DNA from: Asticcacaulis currens
GTDB taxonomy: Bacteria > Pseudomonadota > Alphaproteobacteria > Caulobacterales > Caulobacteraceae
NCBI RefSeq assembly: GCF_028550395.1
Contig: NZ_JAQQKW010000008.1
Span: 1 to 64,000, forward strand
DNA: 64,000 nucleotides
Reading direction: 5' to 3'
Below are positions 43,832 through 51,727 of the stretch, piece after piece. The position numbers and the translations under genes are program-made. The notes under the pieces were generated by a model. It did no database searches and was not told where the DNA came from. It saw only the letters and a list, made by a program, of their open reading frames with translations. Positions within the stretch are counted from its first letter, which is position 1, and each line of letters opens with the position of its first letter.

Positions 43832-44626
43832 TTACAGGCCGCAGGCGGCGTAGATCATGATGCCGGTGGCCACCGACAGGTTGAGGCTGTCGGCCCGCCC
43901 GCGCATCGGAATCTTGACGTGCAGGTCGCAGGTATTGGCAATGTCCGGCGTCAGGCCCGACTGCTCGGTGCCCATCAGCAAAAGCGTCGGACGCTTGTAC
44001 GGCGCGCTGCGGTGATCGTGTTTGGCTGTCAGTAAGGTGCCGACGACGGAGCCCCTCCAGCGACCGCGATCGGCGATAAATTCCTCGCGTGTGCATTTGA
44101 CGATGGGCAAGGCGAAGATCGAGCCCATGGTGGCGCGCACGGTTTCGACGCTGAACGGATCGACGCAGTCCCCGATCAGGATGACACCGCCGATGGCCGC
44201 CGCATCGGCGGTGCGGATGATGGTCCCCAGATTGCCGGGATCGCGCACCTGCTCCAGCGCCACCCAGACCTCATGGCTGTCGGGGTCGATCTCCGACAGA
44301 CGCCGGATGCGCTGGGCAAAGACCGCTAGCACCATCTGCGGATTTTCCTTGCGCGAGATTTTTTCGAGGATGTCGCGCGTCACTTCAAGCACCTGCCCGC
44401 GGGCTTTCAGCGTCTCGTCAATGGCCCGCTGAAGCAGAGGGTGGTGATCGGCGTCCTTGCCATAGATCAGGATTTGCGGCGCAATTCCCTGATCCAGCGC
44501 GTCGATAATGATCTTCAGACCCTCGGCCAGAAACTGCTTCGTGGCCTCGCGTTCCTTGCGCATATGTAGCGCGCGAATGTCCTTGATCGTCTGGTTGGTG
44601 AGGGATGTAATCTGTTTTATAGACAT
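43832..44626 (-). CDS. TrmH/SpoU family RNA 2'-O-methyltransferase
   Basis: 264 residues. N-terminal substrate-binding domain (about 1-100; FLAEGLKIIIDALDQG) and a SPOUT knot domain with motif 1 ALEQVRDPGNLGTIIRTADA (about 123-142), motif 2 LLLMGTEQSGL (near 214-224) and motif 3 IPMRGRADSLNLSVATGI (near 238-255). Methylates ribose 2'-OH in tRNA or rRNA using AdoMet; target not defined. Starts 4 nt after the upstream methyltransferase, so the two form an operon. Confidence 0.93.
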   Translation of the reverse strand: MSIKQITSLTNQTIKDIRALHMRKEREATKQFLAEGLKIIIDALDQGIAPQILIYGKDADHHPLLQRAIDETLKARGQVLEVTRDILEKISRKENPQMVLAVFAQRIRRLSEIDPDSHEVWVALEQVRDPGNLGTIIRTADAAAIGGVILIGDCVDPFSVETVRATMGSIFALPIVKCTREEFIADRGRWRGSVVGTLLTAKHDHRSAPYKRPTLLLMGTEQSGLTPDIANTCDLHVKIPMRGRADSLNLSVATGIMIYAACGL

Positions 44627-44630
44627 GAGC

Positions 44631-45563
44631 TTAGACCGGGGCCTTCATCCAGCGTGCAAAGAAGGACAGGCCGAATTCGCGTGGGGCGATCAGGGATGGC
44701 TTCGCGCCCTTGGGCGTCTTTGGGTCTTCGCACAACGTCAGTTCGCCGTAGTCGATGCGGCCGGGACGCTGGCCAATCGTCTCGGCCATCAGATGGGCCA
44801 GGGCCGGGCCTGAGACGCGCGCCGCGTAGGCGTTGAGCAGGAAAAAGGCCGCGTCGTCCGACAGAAGCTGCGCGCACAGATCGAGCAGTTCGGGCAGGTC
44901 TTCGAACAGCCGCCACACTTCGCCAGTGGGGCCGCGTCCATATTTCGGGGGGTCGAGGATGATGCCTTCGTACTTGGAACCGCGCTTCACCTCGCGCTGC
45001 ACGTACTTGCGGGCGTCTTCGACGATCCAGCGGATGGGGGCGTCTTCCATGCCGGATAATGCGGCATTGTCGCGGGCATAGGCGACGGATTTCTTGGAGG
45101 CATCGACATGGGTGACGCGCGCCCCGGCAGCGGCACAAACGAGGCTGGCGACACCGGTATAGCCGAACAGGTTGAGGACGCGCGGCTGGTCGTTGCGCGC
45201 TTCGATGGCGGTTTTCTGCCATGCCCAGTTGGCGGCCTGTTCCGGGAAAAAGGCAAGGTGGCGGAAGGACGTGAAGCGGCCATAAAATTTGACGCGATCG
45301 TATCCCAGCGCCCACTGCTCCTCCGGGCGGCGGCGGAACGACCAGCGGCCGCCATCTTCGTCTTCGTTTTCCGCATCGAAGACGGCGTCGGCCTTGTCCC
45401 ACAATTCGGGATATTTCGGCAACCACCAGCATTGCGGTTCCGGCCGGATAACCAGATAGTCGCCATAGCGTTCGAGCTTGAGCCCTTTGCCGGAGTCAAT
45501 CAGGGCGTAGTCGCGCCACGGCAGGGTGCGCAGGGTCAGGGGCGTCGGGCTGATCTCGGTCAT
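44631..45563 (-). CDS. Class I SAM-dependent methyltransferase, RlmI-like
   Basis: 310 residues from ATG 45563 (MTEISPTPLTL); longer readings would run into the glycosyltransferase gene. AdoMet-binding motif I VLNLFGYTGVASLVCAAAGA near 129-148, motif with VTHVDASKKSVAYARDNA near 151-168, and IILDPPKYGRG near 203-213, whose DPPK is typical of RlmI/RlmK-type RNA cytosine-C5 methyltransferases. A PUA domain is not evident. Coupled with the TrmH-family gene, fitting a shared role in RNA modification. Confidence 0.88.
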   Translation of the reverse strand: MTEISPTPLTLRTLPWRDYALIDSGKGLKLERYGDYLVIRPEPQCWWLPKYPELWDKADAVFDAENEDEDGGRWSFRRRPEEQWALGYDRVKFYGRFTSFRHLAFFPEQAANWAWQKTAIEARNDQPRVLNLFGYTGVASLVCAAAGARVTHVDASKKSVAYARDNAALSGMEDAPIRWIVEDARKYVQREVKRGSKYEGIILDPPKYGRGPTGEVWRLFEDLPELLDLCAQLLSDDAAFFLLNAYAARVSGPALAHLMAETIGQRPGRIDYGELTLCEDPKTPKGAKPSLIAPREFGLSFFARWMKAPV

Positions 45564-45613
45564 GCGCTGGCCATACCGCCAGCCGCGGTCCGCGTCAAAT
45601 CCTGCGGTTACGT

Positions 45614-47071
45614 CTATGAGGCCGGGGCAGGGGCGGGTTCGGCGGGAAGGTGCTCGGTCTTGTCCCAGTGAAAAGGACGCATCACAAGCTGATAGAGGGC
45701 AAAGGCGGCACCAAAGGATTGCAGCCCCCAATAGACAGGCAGGCTCAGGCGATCCCACAGGCTCAGGTGCAGGCCCGCACGGCGGGCGGCCCCGTGCAGG
45801 GCGATCTGAGCAAAGCCCGGCCCGCAAATCAGCAGGATCAGATCGGGTATGGCCATGCCACCGAGGCCGGGTTGCAGGAGGTTTACGAGCCGCCCGGCCA
45901 GCACCAGCGCCACAAACGGGGCGTAGAACAGGGCGGAAAAGACGTTCATGCCCAGACTGAGCATCAGGCCTAACCCCGTCATCACCGGCAGATCGCGCAG
46001 ACTGCGCGTATGCACCAGCAGGGTTTGCATATGTCCTTTCAGCCAGCGCGTGCGTTGCGGCAACCAGGTCCGCGTGTCCGGTGGCGGGGTTTCGCGCGTC
46101 GGCGCGGCTATCAGACCGCTGCCATAGCCCTGTCGCGCCAGACGGTAGGCGAGGTCGGCGTCTTCGGTGACATTATGGGCGTCCCACGCGCCTGCGGCTT
46201 TCAACGCCTCGACACGGAAATGGTTGCTGGTGCCGCCCAGCGGAAAGGTCAGGCCCGCCCGGTGCAGGGCCGGCAGAAGCACGTCGAATTGCACGGCGTA
46301 TTCGGCGGCGAACTGACGGGCGATGAAGCCGCGTGCCCCTGCGGGGCGCAAGGGGGCCTGAAGGCAGGCGACCCTGGCGGGCAGGCTGGCAAAATGCGCC
46401 GCCGCTTCGCGTAACTGCCTGGGCACGGGGATGTCTTCGGCGTCATAGATCGCGACCAGATCGCCCCGCGCCCTTTGAAGCGCAAAATTGAGAGCGCGCG
46501 GCTTGGTGCGCGGGGGCGCGGTTTCGACCCGCACGACGCGCATGTGCGCCCGATGCGGGTGCAGGTCGCGGTTCAGATGATGTTCAAAGGCGATGAGGGT
46601 TTCAGGGTCGTCGTCTTCGATGGCGAACAGAATTTCCAACCGGTGGCGCGGATAGTCGAGCGCTTCGAGCGCGGCGATCAGTTGCGGCGCAATGGCGGCT
46701 TCCTTATAGAGGGCAACGATCACCGAATAGACCGGCAGGTCGGCATCGGCGAGGGGGGCCGGCGTATGCGTGACGACCGGCACGACGCAGGCCGCCAGAC
46801 GCAGGCTGGCATTGAGCATGAACACGCCCCAGCACAGCCAGTAGAGCGCCTGAGTCAGCGGACCGAAGGCCAGCCACAGGCCGCTCACCAGGGCGAGGGT
46901 CAGAGCCGCCAGTGCCGCCCACTGCCAGACGGCGGGCGGGGTGCGAGCCGAAAAACGCGCGGGCAGGGGCGCGATGCCCCTTGCGGAATCGGAGACGACG
47001 TATAGGTTCGGGCGCGCGCTTTCGGCAAGGTCCGGCGACAGAGCGGGCTGGCGTTTGGGTTCCGGCGGCAT
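45614..47071 (-). CDS. Family 2 glycosyltransferase, membrane-bound
   Basis: 485 residues from ATG 47071, preceded by GGGGGAGAC; an in-frame ATG at 47083 lies upstream of that site. Two N-terminal membrane helices (about 50-95), a GT-A domain (about 105-340) with YSVIVALYKEAAIAPQLIAA, the DxD-like AIYDAEDIPVP, NVTEDADLAYRLARQGYGS and the QxxRW motif PQRTRWLKGH, then C-terminal helices (about 360-470). Processive-type architecture as in cellulose-synthase-like or N-glycosyltransferase enzymes; product unknown. Divergent from the ABC importer operon. Confidence 0.9.
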   Translation of the reverse strand: MPPEPKRQPALSPDLAESARPNLYVVSDSARGIAPLPARFSARTPPAVWQWAALAALTLALVSGLWLAFGPLTQALYWLCWGVFMLNASLRLAACVVPVVTHTPAPLADADLPVYSVIVALYKEAAIAPQLIAALEALDYPRHRLEILFAIEDDDPETLIAFEHHLNRDLHPHRAHMRVVRVETAPPRTKPRALNFALQRARGDLVAIYDAEDIPVPRQLREAAAHFASLPARVACLQAPLRPAGARGFIARQFAAEYAVQFDVLLPALHRAGLTFPLGGTSNHFRVEALKAAGAWDAHNVTEDADLAYRLARQGYGSGLIAAPTRETPPPDTRTWLPQRTRWLKGHMQTLLVHTRSLRDLPVMTGLGLMLSLGMNVFSALFYAPFVALVLAGRLVNLLQPGLGGMAIPDLILLICGPGFAQIALHGAARRAGLHLSLWDRLSLPVYWGLQSFGAAFALYQLVMRPFHWDKTEHLPAEPAPAPAS

Positions 47072-47198
47072 GTCTCCCCCCATGACGCGTAATCCGACAG
47101 GGTGGATACCCTTCTTCGGAAACTGGCGCGACGGCCTGTGGAGTGGCCAGTAAGACGGAAAAAGGCCTGTGGATAACCAATCTGAGGTGGTAAATCGG

Positions 47199-47999
47199 GT
47201 GAAAAATATCATCCTATGGTTGTTTTTTGGCGGGTTGGGCCTTTTTGCGTGTGGTGCCGGGGCTAAACCCCTGCGTGTTGTGTCGCTGGACATGTGCGCC
47301 GACCAGTATGCGCTGGCCTTGCTGCCGTCCGATCATATCCTCAGTCTGTCGCCGCGCGCGCGCCATCAGGACAGTTTTTATCGCAGCCGTGTGGGGGCGA
47401 TACCGCTACGCCGCCCGACGCTTGAGGCGCTTTTGGCTTTGAAGCCTGACGCTATTTTGCGGACCTGGGGCGGCGATGCCCGACTCATCGCTCAGGCGCA
47501 GGCGCATGGCATAAAAACCATTCAGATCGACGAGGTTTCGACCTTCGCTCAGGCCGGGGCCGAGGTCGAAACCGTGGCGTCCCAACTAGGGGTGCCTCTG
47601 GCCGGAACACGCGAAGCGCAAAACATGACTGCCGCCCTGTCACGGGTTCCGGCGCCGGTCCGGTCGCGTCAGGTCGTCTATTACACCCCCTCCGGTTTTT
47701 CGGCGGGGGCTTCGACCTGGGTGGGGCAGATCATTGGCGCGACCGGTCATCGGCTGGTGGCGTCGCAGCCCTATTTCTATTATCTGTCGCCCGAACTGTT
47801 CCTGCGGGAAAGGGCGGATGTCTATGCGCTGGGCTTCTATGACGACGCCTATGCCATGCGGCGCGCGCCGGGGCGGCATCCGCTGGTGCGGGCGCGTATC
47901 GAGCGGGCGGCACATGTAACCATCCCCAGCCCGATGCTGGCGTGCAGTGCGTGGTACGCGGCGTTTAGCCTGCCTGAACTGGCGGAGACACTCTCTTGA
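47199..47999 (+). CDS. ABC transporter periplasmic binding protein, BtuF-like
   Basis: 266 residues from GTG 47199 (GAGGTGG eight nt before); a GTG at 47169 adds ten. Signal peptide (NIILWLFFGGLGLFACGAGA). Class III binding-protein fold: RVVSLDMCADQYALALLPSD at the mature N-terminus, RRPTLEALLALKPDAILRTW near 80-99. Cobalamin or siderophore/haem binding is typical; B12 is suggested only by family style. First gene of a three-gene importer; stop overlaps the permease start. Confidence 0.87.
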   Translation: MKNIILWLFFGGLGLFACGAGAKPLRVVSLDMCADQYALALLPSDHILSLSPRARHQDSFYRSRVGAIPLRRPTLEALLALKPDAILRTWGGDARLIAQAQAHGIKTIQIDEVSTFAQAGAEVETVASQLGVPLAGTREAQNMTAALSRVPAPVRSRQVVYYTPSGFSAGASTWVGQIIGATGHRLVASQPYFYYLSPELFLRERADVYALGFYDDAYAMRRAPGRHPLVRARIERAAHVTIPSPMLACSAWYAAFSLPELAETLS

Positions 48000-48976
48000 A
48001 ACTCTGGACGATTTTGGCCCTTTCGGCGGCTTTTTTGCTGATCCTGCTGATGGGCATGGGCGAGGTGGCCCTGAGCCCCGCCGACTATGCTGAAGCCCTG
48101 CGCGCGCCCGGCAGTCTGGCCGGAGAGATCGTTTGGCAGATCCGCTTGCCGCGCAATCTGTGTGCGCTGCTGGTCGGTGCCATGCTGGGTGTGGCCGGGG
48201 CAGTGGCGCAGGGCTATTTCCGCAACCCGCTGGCCGAACCCGGGCTGATGGGCGTGTCGGGCGGGGCCGGTCTGGGGGCCGCGGTGGCCATCGTGCTGGG
48301 CCTGGGGCTGACTCCCGGGGCGGTCGAAGGCTTTGCCCTGCTGTTTGCGGGCGGCGTGTCGCTGATTATTCTGGCCTTTGTCAGCCGCTTTCCCGACCGG
48401 CAGGCCCTGATTCTTCTGGGGGTTGGGTTGTCGAGCCTGACCGGGGCGCTGATGGCGCTGGTCTTCAATCTGTCGCCCTCGCCGGTCACTACAGCCGAGA
48501 TTCTGGGCTGGATGATGGGCTCGGTGGAAAACCGTAGCTGGACGGATGCGGCCCTGGCGGCGGGGGGACTTCTGCTGGCGGCGCTTATGCTGTGGCGGGT
48601 GGGGCCGGGTCTGAGGATACTGACGCTCGGCGAGGATACGGCGCGCTCGCAAGGCGTCGATCTGCGCCAACTGGCGGCCCTGTCGGTTGTCGCCATCAGC
48701 GTGCTGGCCGGGCTGGCCGTGGCCGTATCGGGGGTGATCGGCTTTGTCGGGCTGGCCGCGCCGCATCTGGTGCGCGGTCTGGGCGTGCGCGACCCCTATC
48801 GGCTGATCGCGCCATCGGGACTGGCGGGCGGGGTGATGGTGCTGCTGGCCGACGGGGCGGTGCGCCTGCTGCCGACCTCGACCGATATTCGACTGGGGGT
48901 GCTTACCTCCTTGATCGGTGCGCCCCTGTTCGCGTTTCTGGCGTGGAAAAGCGCGAAGGAATGGGTGCAGGGATGA
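47996..48976 (+). CDS. ABC transporter permease, FecCD/BtuC family
   Basis: 326 residues starting at TTG 47996 that overlaps the binding-protein stop. About ten membrane helices. Family markers: IRLPRNLCALLVGAMLGVAG (about 49-68), GYFRNPLAEPGLMGVSGGAGLGA, and VSGVIGFVGLAAPHLVRGLG near 243-262, the loop contacting the ATPase. Forms the membrane channel for B12 or iron-chelate uptake. Stop overlaps the ATPase start (ATGA). Confidence 0.93.
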   Translation: MKLWTILALSAAFLLILLMGMGEVALSPADYAEALRAPGSLAGEIVWQIRLPRNLCALLVGAMLGVAGAVAQGYFRNPLAEPGLMGVSGGAGLGAAVAIVLGLGLTPGAVEGFALLFAGGVSLIILAFVSRFPDRQALILLGVGLSSLTGALMALVFNLSPSPVTTAEILGWMMGSVENRSWTDAALAAGGLLLAALMLWRVGPGLRILTLGEDTARSQGVDLRQLAALSVVAISVLAGLAVAVSGVIGFVGLAAPHLVRGLGVRDPYRLIAPSGLAGGVMVLLADGAVRLLPTSTDIRLGVLTSLIGAPLFAFLAWKSAKEWVQG

Positions 48977-49725
48977 TCGAAACACAGAACATCCATGTCC
49001 GTCTGGCGCAGACCGAAGCCGTCCGCGACGTTACCTTACGCTTCGAGCCGGGCCGCCTTTACGGCCTTGTCGGACCCAACGGTTCCGGCAAGACGACGCT
49101 TTTGCGCGCACTGGCGGGATTGGTCGCCCCGTCGGCGGGGGCGGTAAGGATCGACGATCGCGCCCTGTCGTCCTTATCCCTCTCTGAACGGTCCGCCCGT
49201 ATCGGCTACCTGCCGCAGGCGCGCAGCATAAGCTGGGACCTGACCGTGCACGAGATTGTGCAACTGGGGGCGCAGCGTTTTCGTGATGCTGAGCCGCGCG
49301 CGGCGGCGGCACTGCGGGAGGTGGGCTTGGGCGATGTGGCGCACCGCCGCGTCTTTTCGCTGTCCGGCGGTCAGACAGCGCGGGTGCTTCTGGCGCGACT
49401 TCTGGCGACGGCGTGTCCGGTCCTGCTGCTCGATGAACCCCTGACGGCGCTCGATCCGGCGTGGCAGCGTCAGGTTCTGGGCGTGCTGAAGGCCGCGGCC
49501 GCGCGCGGCCATGTCGTGATCGCCAGTCTGCACGATCTTGGGCTGGCGGCGGCCTTCTGCGACGACCTGTGCGTAATGCACGACGGGTCTCTGGCCGGGT
49601 TCGGACGCCCTGAGACGGTGTTTACACCGGCGCTTCTGGCTGAGGTCTTTCACCTGACGGGCGGCTTTGAAGTCGCGGGCGAGGGGACCCGCCTGCATTT
49701 AGGCGCGCACCCTCTGATTCCCTGA
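48973..49725 (+). CDS. ABC transporter ATP-binding protein, BtuD/FecE-like
   Basis: 250 residues. Walker A LVGPNGSGKTTLLRALAGL near 31-49, Q-loop LPQARS, signature FSLSGGQTARVLLARLLA (the usual R after GGQ is displaced: GGQTARV), Walker B CPVLLLDEPLTALDP and switch His in SLHDLGLA. Powers the permease encoded just upstream; the three genes overlap and form one operon. No TonB-dependent receptor is adjacent. Confidence 0.94.
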   Translation: MIETQNIHVRLAQTEAVRDVTLRFEPGRLYGLVGPNGSGKTTLLRALAGLVAPSAGAVRIDDRALSSLSLSERSARIGYLPQARSISWDLTVHEIVQLGAQRFRDAEPRAAAALREVGLGDVAHRRVFSLSGGQTARVLLARLLATACPVLLLDEPLTALDPAWQRQVLGVLKAAAARGHVVIASLHDLGLAAAFCDDLCVMHDGSLAGFGRPETVFTPALLAEVFHLTGGFEVAGEGTRLHLGAHPLIP

Positions 49726-49730
49726 CAGGT

Positions 49731-51416
49731 TTAAGCGGCGCGCACATTGGACAGGCACCGGTCCATTTCGCTGTGCAGGCGTTCGGCCTGTAACGCCAGT
49801 TCGGCGGAAGCGGTTTGCACCTGAGAGGCGGCACCGCCCGTTTGTTCCGCTGACGAAGCGACGCCGGTGATGTTGGAACTGACCTGCTGGGTGCCGACTG
49901 AGGCCTGGGTGACGGCCTGAACGATCTCCCGCGTGGCCGCGCCCTGCTGTTCTACCGAGGCCGCAATGGCGGTGCTGGACGAATTGATGCGCGAAATAGT
50001 GCCCGTAATGCTCTGCATGGCCAGAGCCGCCTTGCCCGCGGCCTCCTGTATGTGGGCGACCTTGGACGAGATTTCCGTAGTGGCCAGGGCCGTCTGACCG
50101 GCCAGCGTCTTCACTTCGGAGGCAACGACCGCAAAACCCTTGCCGCTTTCGCCGGCGCGCGCCGACTCGATCGTGGCGTTGAGCGCCAGAAGGTTGGTCT
50201 GATCGGCCAGACCGGCGATCAGTTCGATTACCCCGCCGATTGAGGCGGCCGTATCGGTCAGTTCCCGAACGATGGACTGGACACCGTCGGCTTCGCGGGC
50301 GGCGGTGGCGGCCACTGTCGCCGACATTTCGACCTGACGGCTGATCTCGCTGATGGAGGAGCCCAGTTCTTCGGTCGAAGCGGCTACTGAAGTGACGCTG
50401 GCCCCGGCCTCTTCGGCGGCGGCGGACACGGCGACCGACTGCACGGTGGCCTCCTGTGCCAAAGCGTTGAGTTGGGTGGCGGCGGCCTGCATTTCGGTAG
50501 CCGCTGATGACACCAGCGTGACGATCCCGCCGACCGAGCGTTCAAACTCATCGGCCAGATCGAGCATGGCCTGACGGCGTAGCGCCTCGGCAGCGGCCTT
50601 ATCCTGCGCCGCCTGGGCCCGCAGGGTTTCTGCGTGTCTCAGTCCCTCGGCAAAGATGAGCAGGGCGCCGTTCATGCGGCCGATTTCGTCGCGACGTGTT
50701 GAATCGAGGGACATTTCGGAAATGTCGCCATCGGACATGCGCTTCATATGATTGCACACGTCCAGTATGGGACGCGCAATTAGGGCCCGTGCCCCGAGGA
50801 ATGAAATCAGGATCGCCGCCAGAGCGAGGCCCAGCGCTACCAGAGCACCGAGCTGAAGCAGGTTCTCTGTTCGCTTTTGCAGGTCGGCGGTCGTGGTCTG
50901 GGTGCTGTTGTCTATATCCTTGATCAGCGGGCGGATCACCTTACGGAAGGTTTGCTGACCCTTTTCGACTTCCTGAAGGTGACGCCGGCCCGCAACTTTG
51001 TCGCCGCTCAGATAGGCGGTGGTCGCGGGTTGCGCGGCGGCGGTGATCTGTTTGCGTGCTGCATCAAGCTGATCCAGAACGTCGTCACGCCCATGCACAT
51101 GATCGCGGGCCGTCTGCATCAGTTCGTCGGATTCCTTGACGGAACTGGTGACCTCCTTGCCCGCGGCTTCACATGCCTGCGAAGGGCAGGTCAGGCTCTC
51201 CACCTTGAACAGGTGCTGCGCAATATAGGCGTTACGCTGACTGATCCGGATGAGTGCCACCAGCGCCGGGTAATCATCCGTGGCCAGTTCGGAATAGGTC
51301 TGATTGATGTTTTTGAAGGTCACGGCGTAATGGGCGCCGACGGAGATCATCGAAATGGCCAGAAAGGCGAGTATGCCGACGATCTTGAACGCTATCGGAA
51401 CATTTTTGATGCGCAT
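49731..51416 (-). CDS. Transmembrane methyl-accepting chemotaxis protein
   Basis: 561 residues from ATG 51416 (GGGAG upstream). Topology: first membrane helix (about 8-30), periplasmic four-helix-bundle sensor (about 31-185) holding two cysteines in [12 protein letters not shown], second helix (about 188-210), HAMP (about 212-262, [20 protein letters not shown]), then a long signalling coiled coil with the tip [20 protein letters not shown]. Senses an unknown signal and controls CheA, if a matching array exists elsewhere. Convergent with the ABC ATPase gene, 5 nt away. Confidence 0.93.
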   Translation of the reverse strand: MRIKNVPIAFKIVGILAFLAISMISVGAHYAVTFKNINQTYSELATDDYPALVALIRISQRNAYIAQHLFKVESLTCPSQACEAAGKEVTSSVKESDELMQTARDHVHGRDDVLDQLDAARKQITAAAQPATTAYLSGDKVAGRRHLQEVEKGQQTFRKVIRPLIKDIDNSTQTTTADLQKRTENLLQLGALVALGLALAAILISFLGARALIARPILDVCNHMKRMSDGDISEMSLDSTRRDEIGRMNGALLIFAEGLRHAETLRAQAAQDKAAAEALRRQAMLDLADEFERSVGGIVTLVSSAATEMQAAATQLNALAQEATVQSVAVSAAAEEAGASVTSVAASTEELGSSISEISRQVEMSATVAATAAREADGVQSIVRELTDTAASIGGVIELIAGLADQTNLLALNATIESARAGESGKGFAVVASEVKTLAGQTALATTEISSKVAHIQEAAGKAALAMQSITGTISRINSSSTAIAASVEQQGAATREIVQAVTQASVGTQQVSSNITGVASSAEQTGGAASQVQTASAELALQAERLHSEMDRCLSNVRAA

Positions 51417-51727
51417 ATTTATGGCTCCCTTTGGGCACCAACTCTGATTATAAAAGAGAACCTGGGGCGTGGCGCGCGCCTCCGGCTCTCCGCTCGAGCG
51501 ATGCTGTGGGAGGTCAATGGTCACAGTCCGCTGATCGACTCACCTGTGAGGCATCACTGCAATCAGCAATAACAGTATTGCATCGAAGGGTAATCGAGCG
51601 GCGGACTATTTATAAGTAATTGAAATATTTTAATTTTATAAATTTCAATGCATGAATTTTGTGCGGTTTTTTTCGCACGCGAATTTGCGGCGGTGTGTGA
51701 AAATTCGCCAAATCCTGTCGTGACCAC
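51417..51727. other. Intergenic stretch with AT-rich island
   Basis: 311 nt between a chemoreceptor start and a lytic transglycosylase stop, no gene. Bases about 51600-51680 are strikingly AT-rich for this genome and hold an inverted repeat TTGAAAT/ATTTCAA (51620-51648). Nearer the transglycosylase stop are GTGCG..CGCAC arms around a T-run (51662-51679) and GCGAATTT/AAATTCGC arms (51680-51708), which may form a terminator. The chemoreceptor promoter must also lie here. Confidence 0.5.

Noticed and set aside
47084-47198. Possible cobalamin riboswitch before the BtuF-like gene
   Set aside because: Some fragments recall the 3' end (GGCCAGTAAGAC), but the B12 box GCCACTG and the needed length (about 200 nt) are absent.
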